A DNA stretch of 64,000 nucleotides, taken from NCBI GenBank assembly GCA_001725355.1, contig MEGD01000002.1:62001-126000 (forward strand), given 5' to 3'. Of this stretch, positions 24,701 to 33,722 are shown piece after piece (positions within the stretch are counted from its first letter, which is position 1; each line of letters opens with the position of its first letter). The notes below the pieces were generated by a model. The model did not search any database and had not been told where the DNA came from. It saw nothing but the letters and a program-made list of their open reading frames with translations. This DNA comes from Novosphingobium sp. SCN 66-18. Its GTDB lineage: Bacteria > Pseudomonadota > Alphaproteobacteria > Sphingomonadales > Sphingomonadaceae. The translations under genes were made by a program, and so were the position numbers.

Positions 24701-26203
24701 TTACAACACCCGGAAGCGCGCCATCGAGAGCACGCCGGGGCGCAGCTTCGTCCACAGGTGGATCGTCAGGCCATAGACCGCCAGCGCCAGCAGCGGCGTG
24801 GCGATCGCATCGATCCGCGCCGGCGCCCGGAACACATCGGCCAGCGCTTCATAGAGCAGCAGCCCCGCCGCGCCGCCGGCCAGCGCGCCGATCACGGGCG
24901 CGGCGGCGTGGAGCGGAGGTTGCCGCACGCCCAGTTGCTTGAGCCAGTGCCGGCGCAGCAGCGTGGCGACGATCGCCGCCAACAGCATGGCGGCCGACGC
25001 GCCGAGGATCCCGAACGCCGGCGCCAGCACGGGCACCAGGATGGCGGCGATCGCGATCAGCACCACGTTGATCAGCAGCGCCAGCGCGGGCCGGCGATAG
25101 TAGAGGATCAGTTCCCCCACGCCGAATGCGCCGTTGACGGTTTCGGCCAGCACCATGGCGATCAGCGCGTGATAGCCGACGACGTAGTGCGGTCCGAACA
25201 GGGCCAGCAGCGGTTGGCCGGCCGCGGCCATCAGCAACACGATCGCCAGCTGGATCGTCAGGATCAGGCGCGTCGCGGCGGCAGTGGCTTCGCCGGTCAC
25301 GATATCGCCGGCGGCGCGCATCGTGCGCGCGATCAGCGGGGTCAGGATGCCGTCGAACGATTGGCGCACTTGCGTGATCGGCGTGCGCAGCTGGCGCAGC
25401 ACGCCATAGACGCCGGCGGGCGCGTCCCCCAGCAGGAAGCCCACGAGATAGAGGTCGATGCGCTGCGCCAGCGAGGTCAGCAGGTCGCTGCCGCTGGCGG
25501 GCAGCAGCGAACGGGCGCGCTGCGTCAGCGCGCCGGCATGGGGGCGCCACCGGGCAAGGCGCAACGGACCCAGCGAATGGCGCGCGCTCCACAGCGCGGT
25601 GCCCGCCAGCGCCAGGCTGCCGGCCCAGTAGCCGAACAGCAGGCCGGTTTCGGTAAAGCCGGCATACCAGGCGGCGAACGTCACTGCCGTGGCGACATAG
25701 GGTTCGATCACGCCGCGCGCCATGACTTCATAGCGCATCATATGGGTCCAGCGCGTGGCGGCCAGGGCGACATCGCCCGCGGCCTGTCCCAGCACCGCCG
25801 GCGCCAGCACGGCCAGTGCGAAGCGCAGATGGTCGGACACCATGGCCGCGGGCAGCACTTGCGCGCCGAGCGCCACCACGCCCGCGATGCCAAGGCCGGA
25901 CAGAACGGTCAGCAGCAGCGCATCGAGCAGGACATGCGTGGCCGGCCGCGCATCGGCGGCGCCGGTATTGGCCTCCTCCTCAAGCCACGGGAAGATCATC
26001 CGCTTCAGTCCGAGGCTGGCGACCGGGACCATCAGTTCGACCACCGCCACCGCCAGGCTGAACACGCCATAGGCCGCCGCGCCATAGAGCCGCGCCCCGA
26101 TATAGAGGAACGAGGCCCGTGCCGCGAAACGGATGATGAAGCTGAAGGCATTGGAGCCCACGCCCCTGGCAATAACCTTCTGGGGCGTCCCTTCTGCCGT
26201 CAT
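24701..26203 (-). CDS. polysaccharide/lipid flippase, MATE/MviN (Wzx-like) superfamily
   Basis: A 500-residue membrane protein with about 12-14 predicted helices and the MOP-superfamily N-terminal pattern GVGSNAFSFIIRFAARASFLYIGARLYGAAAYGVFSLA. Wzx-like proteins move lipid-linked sugars across the inner membrane. The start at 26203 (MTAEGTPQKVIARG) is where similarity begins; the frame stays open far upstream without meaning. It lies at the edge of the lipid head-group cluster, so it may move a product of those enzymes, but no glycosyltransferase is nearby. Confidence 0.85.
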   Translation of the reverse strand: MTAEGTPQKVIARGVGSNAFSFIIRFAARASFLYIGARLYGAAAYGVFSLAVAVVELMVPVASLGLKRMIFPWLEEEANTGAADARPATHVLLDALLLTVLSGLGIAGVVALGAQVLPAAMVSDHLRFALAVLAPAVLGQAAGDVALAATRWTHMMRYEVMARGVIEPYVATAVTFAAWYAGFTETGLLFGYWAGSLALAGTALWSARHSLGPLRLARWRPHAGALTQRARSLLPASGSDLLTSLAQRIDLYLVGFLLGDAPAGVYGVLRQLRTPITQVRQSFDGILTPLIARTMRAAGDIVTGEATAAATRLILTIQLAIVLLMAAAGQPLLALFGPHYVVGYHALIAMVLAETVNGAFGVGELILYYRRPALALLINVVLIAIAAILVPVLAPAFGILGASAAMLLAAIVATLLRRHWLKQLGVRQPPLHAAAPVIGALAGGAAGLLLYEALADVFRAPARIDAIATPLLALAVYGLTIHLWTKLRPGVLSMARFRVL

Positions 26204-26289
26204 GACGGCGCGATAGGACGGCCCATCGGCACTGGCAAGCTCCCCTGTGCGGATTGGGCGTGCGGATCGGGCGTGAGTATAGGGTGGGT

Positions 26290-27627
26290 TCAGGCGTGGT
26301 GCGAAGGCGTGCGCAGCGGCGTGCGCATCAACAGCACGCACAGCACCACGGCCCCCATCGCCAGCGCTTCGACCACGATCCACGCCAGCCAGTGTGAATG
26401 GTTGTAGAGCCAGACGCCGATCGCCGGCGCGACGATATAGGCCGAACCGTTGACCGCCGCGACGATCCCCGCCGCCTGCCCCTGTTCCGCGCGGCCGACG
26501 GCCAGGCTCGCGCCCGAGGTGAAACCGGGCCGGAACAGGCCGAACCCGAGCGAGCAGATCGCGAATCCCACGGTGATAGTGTGCAGGTCCAGCCCGGTCG
26601 CCATCGGCACGGTACCGATGCAGCACAGCCCCATGCCCCACAGCGTGGACGCGCGGGGGCCCAGCCGCAGCATCGGAATCAGCCCCCATTGCGCGAGCAG
26701 CGTGGCGATCGCGCCGCACATCAGGACAAGCCCTATCGATCCGGCGGCGGCGTCCGGCTGGTGGCGCAGGCCCAGCCGGTCGAGCAGGAGAAAGCCGATC
26801 ACGCCCAGCAGGATCGATTGCGCGTGGCCGCCCAGCACGCCGGCGGCAAGCCAGCCGCGCAGGCGCGGATCGTTCCAGCGCAACCGGTCGCCGCCCGCGT
26901 GCTGCGGCTCGGCCTCGGGCAGTTCCTCGGGCGATCCGTCCGGATGATCTTCCACCACGCGCGGGTTGGACGAGGCGCTGAACGGCGCCGCCATCACTTC
27001 GCCGCGCCCGGCGAAGCGCGGATCATCATCGGGCAGGCGCAGGCGCAGCGTGACGAGAACGAGCAGCGCGAACAGCGAAAAGGCCGCGAAAGGACCGATC
27101 AGGCCCAGGCCGGGAACGATCAGCAGCGGCGCCAGCGCCGGCCCCAGCACGGTGCCGAGGCCGAAGCTCGATGCCACCAGCGACAGCGCCTGCGTGCGCT
27201 CTTCCGGCCCGGTGCGGCTGGCGACGTAGGCCTGCACCGCCGGCGGGGAGGCCGATCCGAACATGCCATAGAGCGAACGGGCAGCGGCGAAGATCAGGAT
27301 GGTGGCGGTGCCGCCGAACACGCCGTGCAGGCCGGCGAACAGCGTCAGCCCGCACAGCGAGAACGACAGCGCGAAGGCGGCCATGCCCAGCGCCATCATC
27401 GCCTTGCGGCCGCGCCGGTCCGACCGGCGCGCCCAGTAAGGGGCCATCAGCATCCACAGCAGCGCGGACCAGGAATAGGCGAGGCTGACCCACACGTCGG
27501 CGATGCCAAGGTGCGTGCCGATCGACGGCATCACCGATTGCATCGCGGTGTTGCCCGCCGCGGTGACCAGCATGACCGCGAACAGCAGCGCCATGCGTTC
27601 GGGCGGCAAGTGGTCTTTCTTGTGCAT
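26290..27627 (-). CDS. major facilitator superfamily transporter
   Basis: 445 residues with 12 predicted helices. The MFS loop between helices 2 and 3 shows APYWARRSDRRGRKAMMALGM, the typical G-x-x-x-D-R-x-G-R motif A with an Ala/Tyr variant start, and helix 5 has LGTVLGPALAPLL (drug-antiporter-like motif C). A long charged cytoplasmic loop (DPRFAGRGEVM to DPRLRG) joins the halves. Substrate unknown; drug/proton antiport is plausible from motif C. Confidence 0.86.
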   Translation of the reverse strand: MHKKDHLPPERMALLFAVMLVTAAGNTAMQSVMPSIGTHLGIADVWVSLAYSWSALLWMLMAPYWARRSDRRGRKAMMALGMAAFALSFSLCGLTLFAGLHGVFGGTATILIFAAARSLYGMFGSASPPAVQAYVASRTGPEERTQALSLVASSFGLGTVLGPALAPLLIVPGLGLIGPFAAFSLFALLVLVTLRLRLPDDDPRFAGRGEVMAAPFSASSNPRVVEDHPDGSPEELPEAEPQHAGGDRLRWNDPRLRGWLAAGVLGGHAQSILLGVIGFLLLDRLGLRHQPDAAAGSIGLVLMCGAIATLLAQWGLIPMLRLGPRASTLWGMGLCCIGTVPMATGLDLHTITVGFAICSLGFGLFRPGFTSGASLAVGRAEQGQAAGIVAAVNGSAYIVAPAIGVWLYNHSHWLAWIVVEALAMGAVVLCVLLMRTPLRTPSHHA

Positions 27628-27840
27628 CGCGCTTCCGCTCCCTCGCCCGCTCGGCCCCGGACCCGGTCCCAGGCCCGATTCCGGCCATTCTTGCGCCCCA
27701 GCGACCGGTGTTTTCCCCCGATCTCGCCCCATCTGGTTCGTTCGTTTGCGGTAAGGTGCTTGTCGCGCCCTTGCAATGACAAGACAAATTTGCGACGCGC
27801 GGCTTACAGGCCAGTTCAGGAAAAGGGACCCCGCCTCAAT

Positions 27841-28467
27841 ATGACTTCCACGCAGGCAGCGCGCGAGCCCCTGGTGCAGAGGGCGAAGCGCAAGGCGGAA
27901 CGGTTGCTCGGCCCCTTCGGCATCTTCTTCAAGGGCTTTCTCAAGCATCCCGTGATGGTGGGCGCGATCGTGCCGTCGTCGGGGCGCACGATCAGCCGCG
28001 TGCTGTCGAAGGTCGATTGGGACGAATGCCGCCTGTTCGTGGAATATGGCCCCGGCGTGGGCACGTTCTGCCGCCCGGTGCTGGAGCGGCTGCGCCGCGA
28101 CGGGCGCCTGATCGTGATCGACACGAATCCCGATTTCATCGAGTACCTGTCGAAGACCATCGGCGATAGCCGGTTCATCGCCATCAACGGCTCGGCTGCC
28201 GATGTGGAGGATATCGTCCGCGCCCACGGTTTCGAAAATGCCGATTACGTGCTTTCGGGCCTGCCGTTCTCGACGCTGCCCGAAGGCGTCGGACCCGCGA
28301 TCATGGCCGCGACGCAGCGCGTGCTGCGCCCCGGCGGCGCATTTCTGGTCTATCAGTACACGGCGCGCGCGCGGGATCTGATGGGGCGCTATTTCCGCCG
28401 CATCGACAAGGGCTTCGAGCTGTGGAACGTGCCGCCCTGCGTGATTTCGTGGGGCTGGAAGGAATAA
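27841..28467 (+). CDS. class I SAM-dependent methyltransferase, phospholipid N-methyltransferase-like
   Basis: A 208-residue protein with the arrangement of PmtA-type phospholipid methyltransferases: basic N-terminus, FLKHPVMVGAIVPSSGRTI, SAM motif I VEYGPGVGTF, then RLIVIDTNPDFIEYL and YVLSGLPFSTLP. PmtA methylates phosphatidylethanolamine toward phosphatidylcholine; whether this one does is inference. It is divergent from the MFS gene (213-bp gap) and its TAA abuts the stop of the convergent membrane-protein gene. Confidence 0.75.
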   Translation: MTSTQAAREPLVQRAKRKAERLLGPFGIFFKGFLKHPVMVGAIVPSSGRTISRVLSKVDWDECRLFVEYGPGVGTFCRPVLERLRRDGRLIVIDTNPDFIEYLSKTIGDSRFIAINGSAADVEDIVRAHGFENADYVLSGLPFSTLPEGVGPAIMAATQRVLRPGGAFLVYQYTARARDLMGRYFRRIDKGFELWNVPPCVISWGWKE

Positions 28468-29286
28468 TTACTCGAACGTGGCGATGATTTCCGGTCCGGT
28501 CGGGCCGGATAGCAGGTGATGCATCGCGGCCAGCATCGCCGTCAGATAGACCATCGCCCCCGATGTGATCGCGCTGGATACGGCCGCGCCCAGCGCGCGC
28601 TGCAGCTCGCCGCCCGTGGTCAGCACCAGCACCACGCCCACCAGCATCATGATCAGGCCATAGATCACGAAGAACACCAGCCCCGCCAGCGTCAGGAACA
28701 CCCCGATGCGCGCGGTGTTGCCGCGCGTGAGCGCCCAGCTCCGGCGAATCGCGGCCACGGGATTGCGCAGGTTCTCGGTGGCGATGACCGGGGCGATCAG
28801 CATCACCCGCAACCCGCAATAGACCATGACCGCGAAGATCATCAGCACGGCGGCGGCGGCCAGCGCCTGGACGCCGGTCAGCGACATCAGCGAAACGAAC
28901 AGCACGAATGCCCCGCCCAGAGTCAGCCCGATCAGGAGCTGGGCCAGGAGATAGGGACCGGTCATGACGAAACCGCGCCGGATCGCCTGCGCCACGGTCG
29001 GCCGGTCGTGCGCGGTCATCACCACCAGCACGGTCAGCGTGCCGGTGATCTGCAGCACGGACACCAGCAGCAGGAAAGGCATGGCCCGGCCATAGGCATC
29101 GCCCAGCAGAGTCATCATCTCGCGCGGGGGGAGGCCTGCGGGAATCTGCGGTTCGGGCACCAGGATGGCGAAGGCCAGCGTCGGCAGCAGGAAGAACACT
29201 CCGGCGATGGCGGCAAGCACGTCGCGGTTGGCGGAGACCAGCCGGGTGGCCAAGGCCCACGCGGCGCTGCTGTCCAGTCTGATCAC
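28468..29286 (-). CDS. multi-pass membrane protein of unknown function
   Basis: 272 residues with about six predicted membrane helices, including FFLLPTLAFAILV, FLLLVSVLQITGTLTVLVVM and IFAVMVYCGLRVMLI. The block APVIATENLRNPVAAIRRSWALTRGN resembles the conserved segment of DUF975/YciC-like and glycerophosphodiester-phosphodiesterase membrane domains. I chose the GTG at 29286 because AAAGGGA is just upstream; an upstream in-frame start at 29346 exists. It directly abuts the methyltransferase stop. Confidence 0.75.
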   Translation of the reverse strand: MIRLDSSAAWALATRLVSANRDVLAAIAGVFFLLPTLAFAILVPEPQIPAGLPPREMMTLLGDAYGRAMPFLLLVSVLQITGTLTVLVVMTAHDRPTVAQAIRRGFVMTGPYLLAQLLIGLTLGGAFVLFVSLMSLTGVQALAAAAVLMIFAVMVYCGLRVMLIAPVIATENLRNPVAAIRRSWALTRGNTARIGVFLTLAGLVFFVIYGLIMMLVGVVLVLTTGGELQRALGAAVSSAITSGAMVYLTAMLAAMHHLLSGPTGPEIIATFE

Positions 29287-29435
29287 GATGCGTCCCTTTC
29301 GATGGACGCTCTCCGTAGGCCGCGCGGACAAATTCCACAATGCCACGGTTTCCTTGCGAACAGGTCCGGCGCGTATGCCCGCTCGAAGGCGTTTGGCCCT
29401 TGCCAGAGCGCCCTGCCGGGGCCACCTGACGCACC

Positions 29436-30122
29436 ATGAACGGCTTGCAGGATATCGAAGTGCGCGTGGAGAGCGCGCCCGTGCCCTATCGCGTGGCGCT
29501 GGAGGCGATGGCGGCGCGCAACGCCGCGATCGCCGAAGGCACCGCGTCCGAACTGATCTGGCTGCTGGAGCATCCGCCGGTCTATACCGCCGGCACCAGC
29601 GCCGATCCGGCGGAACTGCTTGATCCGCGGTTCGAAGTGGTCGAGGCCGGGCGGGGCGGGCGCTATACCTATCACGGGCCGGGGCAGCGCGTGGGCTATA
29701 TCCTGCTCGACCTGCGCAAGCGCGCGCGCGACGTGCGCGGGTTCGTCCATGCGCTCGAAGGCTGGGTGATCGATACGCTGGCCGATTTCGGCGTGGCCGG
29801 CCGCCGCGCCGAAGGACGTATCGGCATCTGGGTGGATGGCCCGGAGCGGAACGGCCTGCCCGGCGGCGAAGCCAAGATCGGCGCGATCGGCGTGCGCATC
29901 CGCCGCTGGGTGACGATGCACGGCTTTTCCGTCAATCTATCCCCCGATCTCGCGCATTTCGGCGGCATCGTGCCTTGCGGGATCGAGGAATTCGGCGTCA
30001 CCAGCATGAAGGATCTGGGGCTGGAGGTTGCGCCGGAGGCATGGGATCGGGCATTGCTCGCCCGTGCCGGAGACTTCCTTGCCCGGCTTGACGTGCCATG
30101 CCCGCCGGAGACCGCCCGATGA
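29436..30122 (+). CDS. lipB: lipoyl(octanoyl) transferase
   Basis: Transfers octanoate from acyl carrier protein to lipoyl domains, the first step of lipoic-acid synthesis. 228 residues with all LipB signatures: [47 protein letters not shown] with the catalytic lysine, and FGGIVPCGI with the nucleophile cysteine. The stop overlaps the next gene by ATGA (30119-30122). Confidence 0.96.
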   Translation: MNGLQDIEVRVESAPVPYRVALEAMAARNAAIAEGTASELIWLLEHPPVYTAGTSADPAELLDPRFEVVEAGRGGRYTYHGPGQRVGYILLDLRKRARDVRGFVHALEGWVIDTLADFGVAGRRAEGRIGIWVDGPERNGLPGGEAKIGAIGVRIRRWVTMHGFSVNLSPDLAHFGGIVPCGIEEFGVTSMKDLGLEVAPEAWDRALLARAGDFLARLDVPCPPETAR

Positions 30123-30556
30123 AGCGCAGAGTACCGACCCTTTCCGTAGCCCTGGCACTGGTTGCCTGCGCCACGCTGGCGGGGTGCGGCAAGAAGGCGG
30201 GGAACGACAACGGCAAGGCCCAGGCGGCGGGGGGCGAAGTGCTGCCCGGCACGGTCAGCGACGCGATGATCGATCTCGACCGGTCGCAGGCCGAAGCGCC
30301 GCTTCAGGCGCCGAAGCCCGGCGAGGCGGCCAAGGCCGGCGCCGCGGCGCCGGTAGCAAATGCGAGCGCGGTCGCGGATGAGTCTGCCCCCGATGCGACG
30401 CCGGACGCGTCGACTCCTGCGGCCGGGGCCACGGCGTCCGCACCAAAGCCTGCCGTCTCCGCCACGCCCAAGCCGGCCAGCACGGCGAAACCGGCGGTCA
30501 AGCCGACCCCGAAGCCGTCACCCAGGCCGTCGCCAAGCCGCTCCGGCGGAAACTGA
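30119..30556 (+). CDS. small Pro/Ala-rich lipoprotein
   Basis: 145 residues: a lipoprotein signal peptide ([23 protein letters not shown], lipobox LAGC with Cys at about 23), then a short charged segment and a long Ala/Pro/Lys-rich tail with repeats of the [12 protein letters not shown] type. The tail looks like a disordered linker to the envelope or cell wall. The ATG overlaps the lipB stop, implying translational coupling with an apparently unrelated enzyme. No family recognised. Confidence 0.75.
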   Translation: MKRRVPTLSVALALVACATLAGCGKKAGNDNGKAQAAGGEVLPGTVSDAMIDLDRSQAEAPLQAPKPGEAAKAGAAAPVANASAVADESAPDATPDASTPAAGATASAPKPAVSATPKPASTAKPAVKPTPKPSPRPSPSRSGGN

Positions 30557-30571
30557 CCGGATCCGCAACGG

Positions 30572-31459
30572 TCAGGCGATGCCCAGCAGCTGCCGTGCCT
30601 GCTTCAGGTGCGGCTGGTCGATCATCCGGCCGTCGATCTGCAGCGTTCCCGCACCGGGATTGGCGGCGAAAGCATCGACGATGGCGCGGGCGTGGGCCAG
30701 TTCCGCGTCGGTGGGCGCGAAGGCCGCGTTGATCACCGGCACTTGCGCCGGGTGAATCGCCAGCATGCCCGCAAATCCATCCGCGCGCGCGGTTTCGGCG
30801 GCGGTGCGCAGGCCGGCTTCGTCGCGGAAATCGGCATGCAGCGTATCGACTGGCCAGATTTCCAGCGCGTGCGCCGCCAGCAACGTCTGCGCCCGCACGA
30901 AACGGAAGGTATCGGTCCAGCGGCCGGCGTCATCGCGCTTGCGCGTGGCGCCGAGCACGGCGGAAAGGTCTTCCGCGCCCCAGGTCAGGCCGGCGAGGCG
31001 CGGCAGCGATTGCCCGGCATAGGCGGGGATGGTCAGCGCGGCGCTGGCGGTTTCGCTCACCAGCGGCAGCAGGCGCGTGGAACCGGGGGCAAGGCCGTGG
31101 CGCTGCTCCAGCGCATCGAGTTCGGTGGAAACCAGCCGGACCTGGTCCGGTCCTTCGGTCTTGGGCAGCACGATGCCATCGGGCGCGCCGGCCATGATCG
31201 CGGCAAGGTCTTCGCGCCACAGGCCTGTATCGATGGCGTTGATCCGCAGCCACCGGGCCTGCCGGGTATCGGCGTTTCCCGGATCGGCGGCGCGGCGCGC
31301 TTCCAGCCAGCCGCGCGCGACATCGCGCGCGGCCGCCTTGGCGGCGGGCGCGACCGCGTCCTCCAGATCGACGATGATCGCGTGCGCCCCCGTTTCAGGC
31401 GCCTTGGACAGCTTCTTCTCGCTGTCGCCCGGGACGAACAACCAGGAACGGGGGGGCAT
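30572..31459 (-). CDS. CitE-like HpcH/HpaI aldolase/citrate lyase family protein (CoA ester lyase)
   Basis: 295 residues of the CitE-like TIM-barrel family: RSWLFVPGDSEKKLSKA at the N-terminus, IIVDLEDAVAPAAKAAAR with the metal-binding region, RINAIDTG, VLPKTEGPDQV, LTWGAEDLSAVLGA and IHPAQVPVINAAFAP. Relatives include malyl-CoA and citramalyl-CoA lyases and malyl-CoA thioesterases; stand-alone CitE copies without CitF/CitD, as here, are not citrate lyase. GGAGAAA precedes the ATG. The OYE gene is upstream with a 12-bp gap, so the two are likely one transcript. Confidence 0.88.
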   Translation of the reverse strand: MPPRSWLFVPGDSEKKLSKAPETGAHAIIVDLEDAVAPAAKAAARDVARGWLEARRAADPGNADTRQARWLRINAIDTGLWREDLAAIMAGAPDGIVLPKTEGPDQVRLVSTELDALEQRHGLAPGSTRLLPLVSETASAALTIPAYAGQSLPRLAGLTWGAEDLSAVLGATRKRDDAGRWTDTFRFVRAQTLLAAHALEIWPVDTLHADFRDEAGLRTAAETARADGFAGMLAIHPAQVPVINAAFAPTDAELAHARAIVDAFAANPGAGTLQIDGRMIDQPHLKQARQLLGIA

Positions 31460-31471
31460 CGCTTTCTCCTG

Positions 31472-32581
31472 TCAGGCGTTTTCCCGCGCCGTCTGCTGTG
31501 CCAGCGTGGGGTAGTCAATATAGCCTTCGGGACCGGGGAAGTACCAGCTGCGCGGCACGTTGACGTTGGGCGCCAGTTCCGCGCCGATGCGGAAGCGTTC
31601 GACCAGATCGGGGTTGGAGATGAACGGCCGGCCGAAGCTGACCGCGTCGCAACGGCCCGCAGCGACGTCGGCGGCGGCCTGCTCGACGGTGTAGTCGCTG
31701 TTCAGCACCAACGGGCCGGTGAACAGGCCGCGGATCAGCGCGTCCTGCTGGGGCACGTCGGTGGAGCCGAAGGTGCCGTTCGGGCCGGGCTGGCGCAGTT
31801 CGAGGAAGCCAAGGCCCAGCGCCTCGATCGTGCGCGCTGCTTCGCTGAAGATCGCGGCGGGATCGCTGTCGTCCACGCCCTGCGAATCGCCGTTGGGCGA
31901 AAGCCGGATCGAAACGCGATCCTTGCCCCAGACCGCGATCAGGCGTTCCAGCACTTCGCGCATCAGCCGCACGCGGTTTTCGGGCGAGCCGCCATAATCG
32001 TCGTCGCGCAGGTTGGCCTTGTCGCGCAGGAACTGGTCGATCAGGTAGCCATTGGCGCCGTGAAGCTGCACGCCGTCGAAGCCGGCGCGTTTCGCGTTCT
32101 CGGCCGCGCGGCCATAATCGTCGACGATGCGCGGCATCTCGTCCAGCCGCAGCGGGCGGGCCACCACGTAATCCTTGGTGCCGCCGGGCGTGTGGGCATG
32201 GCCGGGCGCGCGCGTGGCGGAGGAGGAGACCGGCAGTTCGCCGTCGAGGAAATCGGGATGGACGATGCGGCCCATGTGCCAGAGCTGGCAGACGATGCGG
32301 CCGCCGGCGGCGTGGACCGCTTCGGTCACCGGCTTCCATCCTTCGACCTGGGCATCGCTCCAGATGCCCGGCGCGCTGGGCCAGCCCAGCCCTTCGCGGC
32401 TGATCCCGGTCGCCTCGCTGATGATCAGCCCGGCGCCCGCGCGCTGGCGATAGTATTCGGCCATCATCGCGTTGGGCACGAAGCCCGGGTCGGCGCGGCC
32501 GCGCGTCAGCGGGGCCATCAGGATGCGGTTCGGCGCCTCGATTGCGCCCAGGGTGATCGGCTGGAACAGGGAATCATGCAT
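31472..32581 (-). CDS. Old Yellow Enzyme family alkene reductase
   Basis: FMN-dependent NADPH ene-reductase, 369 residues. Visible features: LFQPITLGAIEAPNRILMAPLTRGRA, the FMN/substrate block QLWHMGRIVHPDF, HGANGYLIDQFLRD with the His-Ala-Asn pair, NLRDDDYGGSPENR, and a late GRPFISNPDLVERF. This is the NemA/XenB type acting on electron-poor alkenes, nitro-esters or maleimides. Paired with the CitE-like gene. Confidence 0.93.
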   Translation of the reverse strand: MHDSLFQPITLGAIEAPNRILMAPLTRGRADPGFVPNAMMAEYYRQRAGAGLIISEATGISREGLGWPSAPGIWSDAQVEGWKPVTEAVHAAGGRIVCQLWHMGRIVHPDFLDGELPVSSSATRAPGHAHTPGGTKDYVVARPLRLDEMPRIVDDYGRAAENAKRAGFDGVQLHGANGYLIDQFLRDKANLRDDDYGGSPENRVRLMREVLERLIAVWGKDRVSIRLSPNGDSQGVDDSDPAAIFSEAARTIEALGLGFLELRQPGPNGTFGSTDVPQQDALIRGLFTGPLVLNSDYTVEQAAADVAAGRCDAVSFGRPFISNPDLVERFRIGAELAPNVNVPRSWYFPGPEGYIDYPTLAQQTARENA

Positions 32582-32667
32582 GGACAGGACATCTCCGGAA
32601 TGGGAAGAAGACCAGTAAAGGGGCCTGCGTTTCCTTTTGCAACTGACTTTGGGCTTTAGTGATCCGC

Positions 32668-33570
32668 ATGAAAACTTCCCGGCCCGAAACGTTGCGGCCC
32701 GAAACAGTGGCGCATTCCGGCGCGAAGCCGCTGCACTATGCCGCGCTGCTGCTGGGCAACATTGCCCTGGCGCTGGGGCCGCTGTTCGTGCGCGTGGCGG
32801 ATTCGGGGGCGGTTTCCGCCGGCTTCTGGCGCCTGTTCCTGGCGTTGCCGCTGCTGGCCCTGCTCGCGCGGTGGAATCGCCAGCCGCTGTTCGGCTACAG
32901 CCGCCGCGAGCTGGGACTGGTGACGATCGCGGGCGTCTTCTTCGCGCTCGACCTTGCCAGCTGGCATATCGGGATCGAGCGCACGCGATTGGGCAATGCC
33001 ACGCTGTTCGGCAATTCGGGCAGCGTGATCCTGATGATCTGGGGCCTTGTGGCGATCCGCCGGCGCCCGCGCGCGATCGAGGTGCTGGCCGTGGTCATGG
33101 CCACGGTGGGCGCGGTGGTTCTGCTGGGCCGATCGCTGGAGATCGGCGCGCGCACGCTGGCGGGCGATCTGTTCTGCATCGTCGCCGGCCTGCTCTATGT
33201 CGTCTATATCCTGGTGATCCAGCAGGCGCGGGGCCGGTTCGGCAGCTGGTCGCTGCTGTTCCTGTCGAGCCTTGCCGGATGCCCGGTGGTGGCGGGCATC
33301 GCCCTGGCGATGGGCGAGCCGTTCTGGCCGCACGACTGGGGACCGCTGATCGGCCTGACGTTGGCCAGCCAGATCGTCGGGCAGGGCCTGCTGGTCTATG
33401 CGCTGCGCCACTTCCCGCCGCTGGTGGTGGGGCTGGCGCTGCTGACGCAGCCGATCGTTTCGGTGCTGGTCGGCTGGCTGGCGTTCCGCGAAGTGCTGTC
33501 GGGGCCGGATGCGCTGGGCATGGCGCTGGTCGGCGCGGCGCTGGTGCTGGCCCGGCTGGCCGACCGCTAG
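32668..33570 (+). CDS. EamA/DMT superfamily transporter
   Basis: About 300 residues with ten predicted helices in two EamA repeats; the first ends in RRRPRAIEVLAVVMATVGAVVLL and the second in GPDALGMALVGAALVLA, both typical. Likely exports a metabolite or amino acid; substrate unknown. I chose the ATG at 32668; a GTG at 32659 is in frame. Confidence 0.86.
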   Translation: MKTSRPETLRPETVAHSGAKPLHYAALLLGNIALALGPLFVRVADSGAVSAGFWRLFLALPLLALLARWNRQPLFGYSRRELGLVTIAGVFFALDLASWHIGIERTRLGNATLFGNSGSVILMIWGLVAIRRRPRAIEVLAVVMATVGAVVLLGRSLEIGARTLAGDLFCIVAGLLYVVYILVIQQARGRFGSWSLLFLSSLAGCPVVAGIALAMGEPFWPHDWGPLIGLTLASQIVGQGLLVYALRHFPPLVVGLALLTQPIVSVLVGWLAFREVLSGPDALGMALVGAALVLARLADR

Positions 33571-33593
33571 GGTGGGATCACGCCGTCTCGAAC

Positions 33594-33673
33594 CGTCATG
33601 GCGAGGGGCGAAGCCCCGCGGCCATCCAGAGCCGCGCGGGACTCCGGATTGCTTCGCTACGCTCGCAATGACG
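33594..33673. repeat. palindromic intergenic repeat (REP-like)
   Basis: Between the convergent EamA and nadA genes, CGTCATGGCGAGGGGC... and ...TTCGCTACGCTCGCAATGACG form imperfect inverted arms about 80 bp apart end to end, with a smaller GGGGCGAAGCCCC hairpin in the left arm. The CGTCATTGCGAGCG arm is a type I know from dispersed repeats in many proteobacterial genomes. Only one copy is in this window. Confidence 0.7.
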
Positions 33674-33722
33674 AAGCGGATCGGACGGAAGCCTTCAGGC
33701 TATGGAGTGCTTCCGGCGACGT

